Positions 4,593-8,809 of a DNA stretch of 8,809 bases are shown here, one piece after another (the first letter of the stretch is position 1; every line of letters begins with the position of its first letter). Position numbers and translations under genes: made by a program. Location: contig JAHXHF010000040.1 in NCBI GenBank assembly GCA_025656895.1, positions 1 through 8,809 on the forward strand, read 5' to 3'. Below the pieces are notes generated by a model. The model did no database searches, was not told the DNA's origin, and saw only the letters and a list, made by a program, of their open reading frames with translations. The stretch is from a gamma proteobacterium symbiont of Bathyaustriella thionipta. GTDB taxonomy: Bacteria; Pseudomonadota; Gammaproteobacteria; Chromatiales; Chromatiaceae.

Positions 4593-6971
4593 ATGAAATT
4601 CAGTGAAGCCTGGTTAAGAGAATGGGTCAATCCAGCCGTAAGCACCGTTCAGCTGGCCGATCAGTTGAGTATGGCCGGTCTGGAAGTGGACGCGATAGAA
4701 CCGGCCGCTGCCGAATTCAGCCGGGTGCTGGTCGGGCGGGTGGAACAGATCAGCGCGCACCCGGATGCTGACAAACTGCGGGTTTGTCAGGTCGATGTGG
4801 GCGCGCATGAATTACTGCAGATCGTTTGCGGTGCTGCCAATGTGGCCGAGCAGATGCGGGTTCCTGTAGCCATTGTGGGGGCGCGTTTGCCGGGTGATTT
4901 CAAAATCAAAAAAGCCAAACTGCGCGGTGTGGCTTCCGCCGGCATGATCTGCTCGGCTTCTGAACTGGGTCTGGCGGAAACTTCCAGTGGCATCATGCCC
5001 TTACCGCAAGATGCACCGGTGGGCAGGGATTTGCGGGATTATCTGCAACTGGATGATCAATGCATTGATGTGGATCTGACCCCGGATCGGGGTGATTGCC
5101 TGAGTATTCGCGGCGTTGCCAGCGAAGTAGGCGTGATCAACCGCTGCACGGTTGACAGCCCCGCCATGCCGGATGTCGAAGTGGATTGTCAGGATAAGGT
5201 TGAGGTCACACTGAGCGCTGCTGAACAATGTCCGCGTTATTTATGCCGTGTCATCAAAGGGCTTGCCAGTCAGGCGCCCACTCCGTTATGGATGCAGGAA
5301 CGCCTGCGCCGGGCTGGTCTGCGCAGCATTAACGCGGTCGTCGATGTCACCAACTATGTCATGCTGGAACTGGGGCAGCCCATGCATGGCTTTGATCTGG
5401 CCCAAATTAATGGCGCTATTCAGGTACGCCTGGCCACAGCGAATGAAAAGATCACGCTGCTGGATGAACAGGAAATTGAATTAAAAACGGATACGCTGGT
5501 GATTGCCGATGCCGGTAAAGCGCTGGCGATTGCCGGCATTATGGGCGGGCTGGACTCCGGTGTATCTGACAGCACTGAGGATGTGCTGCTGGAAAGTGCC
5601 TTTTTTGCGCCTCTGGCGATGGCCGGCAAAGCGCGCCGCTATGGTTTGCATACCGACTCATCGCATCGTTTTGAACGTGGCGTAGACTGGGCCTTGCCGC
5701 GTCAGGCTCTACAGCGCGCCAGTGCTCTGCTGATGGAAATCTGCGGCGGTCAGGCCGGCCCGGTGGTGGAAGCGCTCAGCGAGCCACATTTGCCGGCAAT
5801 TCCTGAAATCCTGCTCAGAAGAAGTCAGATCAAACGCATTCTGGGTATTGAAATGGATGACGAGTCAGTGCTGGATATTTTGCAGCGTCTGGGCATGCAG
5901 GTCAGCCCGCAAGAGCAAGGCTGGCAGGTGCGACCGCCCAGCGCCCGCTTTGATCTGAGTATTGAAGTGGATTTGCTGGAAGAACTGGGCCGCATATACG
6001 GCTACAACAACATTGCGCCGGCACGCTCACATCTTGAAGCGCATCCGGCGGGGCGTGCGGAAACCGCTTTTGATCTTGAGCGGGCACGCGATACGCTGGT
6101 GGCGCGTGGTTTCAGCGAGGCCATTTGCTACAGCTTTGTTTCGCCTGAACAACAGCAGATGTTTAACCCGGATATAGAGGGTATTCGTCTGAGCAATCCC
6201 ATTTCGGCTGATATGTCGGTCATGCGCAGCAGTTTGTGGCCGGGGCTGATGCAGGCTTTGTTGCACAATCGGGCGCGTCAGCAGCCACGGGTGCGCTTAT
6301 TCGAGAGTGGTCTGAGGTTTGTTCAGGATGAAGCCGGCATTCAGCAGGATAATATGCTGGCAGCGGTCGCCTGTGGTTCGCGGGTACCGCAACAATGGGC
6401 CACCTCTGATGAAACGCTTGATTTTTTTGATCTCAAGGCTGAAGTGGAGCAGTTACTGGCGTTGACGGCCGATGTGGATGCATTCACCTTTGTGGCGGAA
6501 ACCCATCCGGCCTTGCATCCCGGCCAGTCAGCCCGTATTTATCGCGCTCAGCAGGCCGTTGGCTGGCTGGGTATGCTGCACCCTGCGCTGGAGAAAAGTC
6601 TGGCGGTGGGGGCTACAGTGGGGCTGTTTGAACTGCAGTTGGAGCCCTTGCAGTTGGTATGCCTGCCGGCTTTTCAGGCACTGTCAAAATTCCCGGCAAT
6701 CCGGCGGGACATCTCCATTCTGGTGGAGAAGAAAATACCCTTTGCCGACATAAAACAGGCCATACAGAAAATTGCTCCGGGGATTTTACAAGACATATTT
6801 CCATTTGATGTCTATACTGGGGGAAACATAGATTCCAGCCTAAGAAGTCTCTCTTTGGGGTTGATTTTACAGGATTCTTCCAAAACACTGGTCGATGAAG
6901 AGATAGAGCAGGTAGTGCAAGGGGTGCTGTCTGAGCTGGAAAAAAGATTTTCTGCACAATTGAGAAGCTGA
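4593..6971 (+). CDS. pheT: Phenylalanyl-tRNA synthetase beta subunit
   Basis: This is the partner of PheS, responsible for tRNA recognition and hydrolysis of Tyr-tRNA-Phe. It is full length at 792 residues (E. coli 795). In order it has the N-terminal cap (MKFSEAWLREWVNP), the EMAP-II-like OB-fold tRNA-binding domain (about 40-150, including HPDADKLRVCQVDVG and KIKKAKLRGVASAGMICS), the B3/B4 editing domain (about 210-385, with NYVMLELGQPMHGFD and HRFERGVDW), the B5 domain (about 400-475), a catalytic-like domain without active-site function in this family (about 485-690), and the FDX-ACB anticodon-binding domain (about 698-792, starting SKFPAIRRDIS). A ribosome binding site GGGGAA (4582-4587) precedes the ATG. 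It is co-transcribed with pheS and with ihfA, whose start lies just beyond its stop. Confidence 0.98.
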   Translation: MKFSEAWLREWVNPAVSTVQLADQLSMAGLEVDAIEPAAAEFSRVLVGRVEQISAHPDADKLRVCQVDVGAHELLQIVCGAANVAEQMRVPVAIVGARLPGDFKIKKAKLRGVASAGMICSASELGLAETSSGIMPLPQDAPVGRDLRDYLQLDDQCIDVDLTPDRGDCLSIRGVASEVGVINRCTVDSPAMPDVEVDCQDKVEVTLSAAEQCPRYLCRVIKGLASQAPTPLWMQERLRRAGLRSINAVVDVTNYVMLELGQPMHGFDLAQINGAIQVRLATANEKITLLDEQEIELKTDTLVIADAGKALAIAGIMGGLDSGVSDSTEDVLLESAFFAPLAMAGKARRYGLHTDSSHRFERGVDWALPRQALQRASALLMEICGGQAGPVVEALSEPHLPAIPEILLRRSQIKRILGIEMDDESVLDILQRLGMQVSPQEQGWQVRPPSARFDLSIEVDLLEELGRIYGYNNIAPARSHLEAHPAGRAETAFDLERARDTLVARGFSEAICYSFVSPEQQQMFNPDIEGIRLSNPISADMSVMRSSLWPGLMQALLHNRARQQPRVRLFESGLRFVQDEAGIQQDNMLAAVACGSRVPQQWATSDETLDFFDLKAEVEQLLALTADVDAFTFVAETHPALHPGQSARIYRAQQAVGWLGMLHPALEKSLAVGATVGLFELQLEPLQLVCLPAFQALSKFPAIRRDISILVEKKIPFADIKQAIQKIAPGILQDIFPFDVYTGGNIDSSLRSLSLGLILQDSSKTLVDEEIEQVVQGVLSELEKRFSAQLRS

Positions 6972-6973
6972 TT

Positions 6974-7270
6974 ATGGCGCTGACAAAGGCATCATTGGTT
7001 GAAGAGCTGTTTGACGAACTGGGGTTGAACAAACGCGAATCCAAGGAAATGGTGGAACTCTTTTTTGAAGAGATTCGACGTGATCTTGAGCGTGGCGAAT
7101 CGGTCAAGCTGTCCGGTTTTGGCAACTTTGATCTGCGCACTAAAAAAGAACGTCCGGGACGCAATCCAAAAACGGGAGAAGAAATTCCTATTTCTGCCCG
7201 TCGTGTGGTGACTTTTCGACCGGGACAAAAATTAAAACTCAAGGTTGAGGCCTATGCTGGACGCGAGTAA
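6974..7270 (+). CDS. ihfA: Integration host factor alpha subunit
   Basis: IHF alpha pairs with IHF beta to form a nucleoid protein that bends DNA sharply at specific sites and assists transcription, replication and recombination. The protein has 98 residues (E. coli 99). It opens MALTKASLVEELFDELGLNK, has the KLSGFGNFDLR turn (45-55) and the DNA-inserting beta arm RPGRNPKTGEEIPI (60-73), with the intercalating proline at residue 65, followed by ARRVVTFRPGQKLK. The ATG is two bases after the pheT stop, so translation is probably coupled. Its ribosome binding site (GAGAAG, 6962-6967) lies within pheT. E. coli has ihfA promoters inside pheT. I saw no convincing one here. The downstream regulator gene overlaps its end. 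Confidence 0.98.
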   Translation: MALTKASLVEELFDELGLNKRESKEMVELFFEEIRRDLERGESVKLSGFGNFDLRTKKERPGRNPKTGEEIPISARRVVTFRPGQKLKLKVEAYAGRE

Positions 7271-7613
7271 AACCACTGCCGATCTACCCGCTATTCCGGG
7301 AAAGCGTTATTTTACCATTGGTGAAGTAAGTGAACTCTGTGGTGTCAAACCGCATGTGCTGCGCTATTGGGAACAGGAGTTTCCACAACTGAAACCGGTA
7401 AAACGTCGCGGTAACCGGCGTTATTATCAACGTCATGACGTTATGATGATTCGCCAGATTCGCAGTCTGTTGTACGAAGAAGGCTATACCATAGGCGGCG
7501 CCCGCCAGCATTTGTCCGGTGACGGGGTAAAGGAAGACGGTAACCAGAGTCAGCAGATTGTGCGTCAGCTGCGTGTTGAACTGGAAGAAGTTTTGCAGAT
7601 TTTGCGTCGTTGA
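7254..7613 (+). CDS. Small MerR-family transcriptional regulator
   Basis: This 119-residue protein has an N-terminal winged helix-turn-helix of the MerR type: RYFTIGEVSELCGVKPHVLRYWE (18-40), the wing RRGNRRYYQRHDV (51-63), and helices to about residue 87 (IRQIRSLLYEEGYTIGGARQHL). The tail (about 98-118, QQIVRQLRVELEEVLQIL) is a likely short coiled coil for dimerisation. There is no effector-binding domain and no conserved metal-binding cysteine pair, so it is not a classical metal sensor. The ATG at 7254 is preferred to TTG 7245, with AAGG (7241-7244) nine bases before it. It overlaps ihfA by 17 bases, implying coupled expression. A small MerR gene after ihfA is also present in Pseudomonas. 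Its targets are unknown to me. Confidence 0.9.
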   Translation: MLDASKTTADLPAIPGKRYFTIGEVSELCGVKPHVLRYWEQEFPQLKPVKRRGNRRYYQRHDVMMIRQIRSLLYEEGYTIGGARQHLSGDGVKEDGNQSQQIVRQLRVELEEVLQILRR

Positions 7614-7627
7614 ACGGATCTCCCGCA

Positions 7628-7656
7628 TTGACATTACAGCGTCTTGCGCCTAGGAT
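7628..7656 (+). promoter_or_regulatory. Strong sigma-70 promoter for tRNA-Pro
   Basis: A perfect -35 box TTGACA (7628-7633) and a -10 box TAGGAT (7651-7656, four of six consensus bases) are separated by 17 bases. Right after the -10 comes GCGC (7657-7660), a GC-rich discriminator typical of growth-rate- and ppGpp-controlled stable RNA promoters. Transcription would start near 7663, only about six bases before the mature tRNA. TGCGC and GCGCA (7645-7649, 7657-7661) flank the -10 symmetrically. Confidence 0.8.
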
Positions 7657-7668
7657 GCGCACTCGTTT

Positions 7669-7745
<77 letters not shown>

Positions 7746-7758
7746 GAATGTACAGTCT

Positions 7759-7778
7759 GTATCTGTCATAGAAGATAC
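7759..7778 (+). repeat. Small hairpin in the tRNA-Pro 3' trailer
   Basis: GTATCT (7759-7764) pairs with AGATAC (7773-7778) around an 8-base loop. An overlapping alternative is the near-palindrome TACAG-T-CTGTA (7751-7761). Both lie between the tRNA and its terminator and would be removed during 3' processing. They may only be incidental trailer structure. Confidence 0.35.
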
Positions 7779-7788
7779 GGATCGGATC

Positions 7789-7822
7789 AAAAGCCATCGG
7801 GAATGTTTTCGGGTGGCTTTTT
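7789..7822 (+). terminator. Intrinsic terminator of the tRNA-Pro unit
   Basis: AAAAGCCA (7789-7796) pairs with TGGCTTTT (7814-7821), with a T-run at 7818-7822. The 17-base loop can form a few inner pairs (GAA/TTC). The matching A-run and T-run make it able to act in both orientations. It separates the tRNA unit from pntA. Confidence 0.75.
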
Positions 7823-7841
7823 GCTATCCGCTTTTCCCGTT

Positions 7842-7860
7842 CTGAATCACAAGGATTCAG
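7842..7860 (+). promoter_or_regulatory. Inverted repeat upstream of pntA, possible operator
   Basis: CTGAATC (7842-7848) and GATTCAG (7854-7860) are perfect inverted copies around 5 bases, centred at 7851, about 42 bases before the pntA start. There is no T-run, so it is not a terminator. Size and symmetry suit a dimeric regulator site. No known binding motif is recognised. Confidence 0.4.
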
Positions 7861-7865
7861 CGCAG

Positions 7866-7878
7866 TCTAAAATTTAGA
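7866..7878 (+). promoter_or_regulatory. AT-rich palindrome with a -10-like element before pntA
   Basis: TCTAAAATTTAGA is a perfect 13-base palindrome with an unpaired centre, six bases after the larger inverted repeat. It contains TAAAAT (7868-7873), five of six -10 consensus bases. At 17 bases upstream there is no recognisable -35 box, and that region is occupied by the inverted repeat. A regulated promoter is one explanation. Confidence 0.35.
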
Positions 7879-7892
7879 GTAGTAACCTGATC

Positions 7893-8809
7893 ATGCAGAT
7901 TGGTGTACCCAAAGAAAGCATTTTTTGTGAAACGCGAGTCGCGTTGGTTCCTGCTCTGGTCAAAAAACTGATCACGCAGGGTTACCGCATCACGGTTGAA
8001 GCCAATGCCGGTGTGGCCGCCGGTTTTGCCGATGCCGCCTATCAGGAAGCCGGTGCCAGCATCGGCACACACGAGGCTGCCATGGCCGCGGATCTGGTCC
8101 TCAAGGTACGAAAACCCTGCGAAGATGATGCGCTGCTGATGAAGCCGGGCAGCAGTCTGATCAGTTTTATCGAAACCTGTGAAGATGATGAAGTGGTGCA
8201 CGGTTTACAGGCCAAAGATATTCATATCTTCGCCATGGAACGCATGCCGCGCACCTCACGCGCGCAGTCTATGGATGCTTTGTCGTCACAGGCCAATATT
8301 GCCGGATACCGCACCGTTATCGAGGCGGCCGCTCATTATGGCCGTTTCATGCCGCTTATGATGACTTCAGCCGGTTCAGCCAAGCCCGCCCGTCTGGTTG
8401 TGCTGGGTGTGGGCGTTGCCGGCTTGCAGGCCATTGCCACCGCGCGCAGACTGGGTGCGGATGTGTATGCTTACGATATCCGTTCTGAAACACGCGAGCA
8501 GATTCAGTCCCTGGGTGCCAAACCTATTGATCTGGATATTGGTGAAAGCGGAAGCGGAGAAGGTGGCTATGCCAAGGAACTGTCCGAAGAAGCCAAACAG
8601 CGCCAGCAAAAAGCGCTGGCGGATGAATTATCCAAAGCCCATATCATTATTTCAACCGCGGCTATTCCCTGCCGTCCGGCTCCCCGCCTGATCAGTGAGG
8701 AAGTGGTTAAAAACATGCGTGACGGCTCGGTGATTATTGATATGGCGGCGGCTACCGGCGGCAACTGCCCGCTTACCGAAGCGGACAAAGTGGTGGTTAA
8801 ACACGGTGT
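7893..8809 (+). CDS. pntA: NAD(P) transhydrogenase alpha subunit, 3' end outside window
   Basis: This is the NAD(H)-binding part of the proton-translocating transhydrogenase, which uses the proton gradient to make NADPH from NADH. 305 codons are visible and the frame is open at the right edge. It starts MQIGVPKE and shows the conserved RAQSMDALSSQANIAGYR loop (123-140), the Rossmann nucleotide fold LGVGVAGLQAIATARRLGA (171-189; G172, G174, G177) with an acidic residue at D195, a mobile-loop region (GSGEGGYAKEL, 220-230) and IIDMAAATGGNC (281-292). The segment PLMMTSAG before the Rossmann fold resembles the split, three-gene form (PntAA) as in Rhodospirillum more than E. coli PntA, but the deciding C-terminus is missing. 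The ATG has only a weak, distant ribosome binding site (AGAG, 7876-7879). The pntB partner should lie downstream. Confidence 0.95.
   Translation, partial: MQIGVPKESIFCETRVALVPALVKKLITQGYRITVEANAGVAAGFADAAYQEAGASIGTHEAAMAADLVLKVRKPCEDDALLMKPGSSLISFIETCEDDEVVHGLQAKDIHIFAMERMPRTSRAQSMDALSSQANIAGYRTVIEAAAHYGRFMPLMMTSAGSAKPARLVVLGVGVAGLQAIATARRLGADVYAYDIRSETREQIQSLGAKPIDLDIGESGSGEGGYAKELSEEAKQRQQKALADELSKAHIIISTAAIPCRPAPRLISEEVVKNMRDGSVIIDMAAATGGNCPLTEADKVVVKHG

Noticed and set aside
6613..7242. A 209-codon minus-strand frame across the pheT end and ihfA
   Set aside because: It is antisense to two secure genes, has odd composition and no family resemblance.
7245..7247. TTG 7245 as the start of the MerR-like gene
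   Set aside because: ATG 7254 is in frame, is the stronger codon and has AAGG at a better distance.

Overview
This window is a housekeeping chromosome segment of a gammaproteobacterium of moderate GC content. The evidence is the gene order thrS-infC-rpmI-rplT-pheS-pheT-ihfA-(MerR-like)-tRNA-Pro and the close resemblance of the proteins, as remembered, to E. coli and Pseudomonas counterparts. The genus cannot be fixed from the sequence alone. All main genes lie on the + strand, and no frameshift is visible in any of them.

Layout. Bases 1-249 start with an AT-rich stretch (37 G/C in the first 120 bases) holding a weak, left-truncated minus-strand reading frame. A probable thrS promoter and leader follow. 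The leader contains a stem-loop just upstream of the ribosome binding site whose 7-base loop imitates the tRNA-Thr anticodon loop (CGU followed by A), as in the autoregulatory thrS operator of E. coli. thrS (threonyl-tRNA synthetase) is followed by a 114-base gap with a likely promoter, then infC (IF3), which starts at AUC. Next come rpmI (L35) and rplT (L20). A nested stem-loop and a strong intrinsic terminator with a six-T tail separate rplT from pheS, in the right place for an attenuator. pheS and pheT encode the two phenylalanyl-tRNA synthetase subunits. ihfA (IHF alpha) follows 2 bases after pheT and overlaps a small MerR-type regulator by 17 bases. A near-consensus promoter then serves a tRNA-Pro(GGG) gene, which ends at its own terminator. 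The window closes inside pntA, the NAD(P) transhydrogenase alpha subunit, preceded by two inverted repeats.

How it works together. The segment is a translation supply cluster: two aminoacyl-tRNA synthetases, an initiation factor, two large-subunit ribosomal proteins and a tRNA. At least three candidate feedback points are visible or implied: ThrRS on its leader, IF3 on its AUC start codon, and L20 or tRNA-Phe supply around rpmI and pheS. IHF alpha and the MerR-like protein ride at the end of the synthetase operon. pntA looks like an independent unit for proton-coupled NADPH supply.

I found no mobile element, CRISPR array, defence system or biosynthetic cluster. The interest lies in the RNA-level control elements, the four-cysteine motif in PheS and the inverted repeats in front of pntA.
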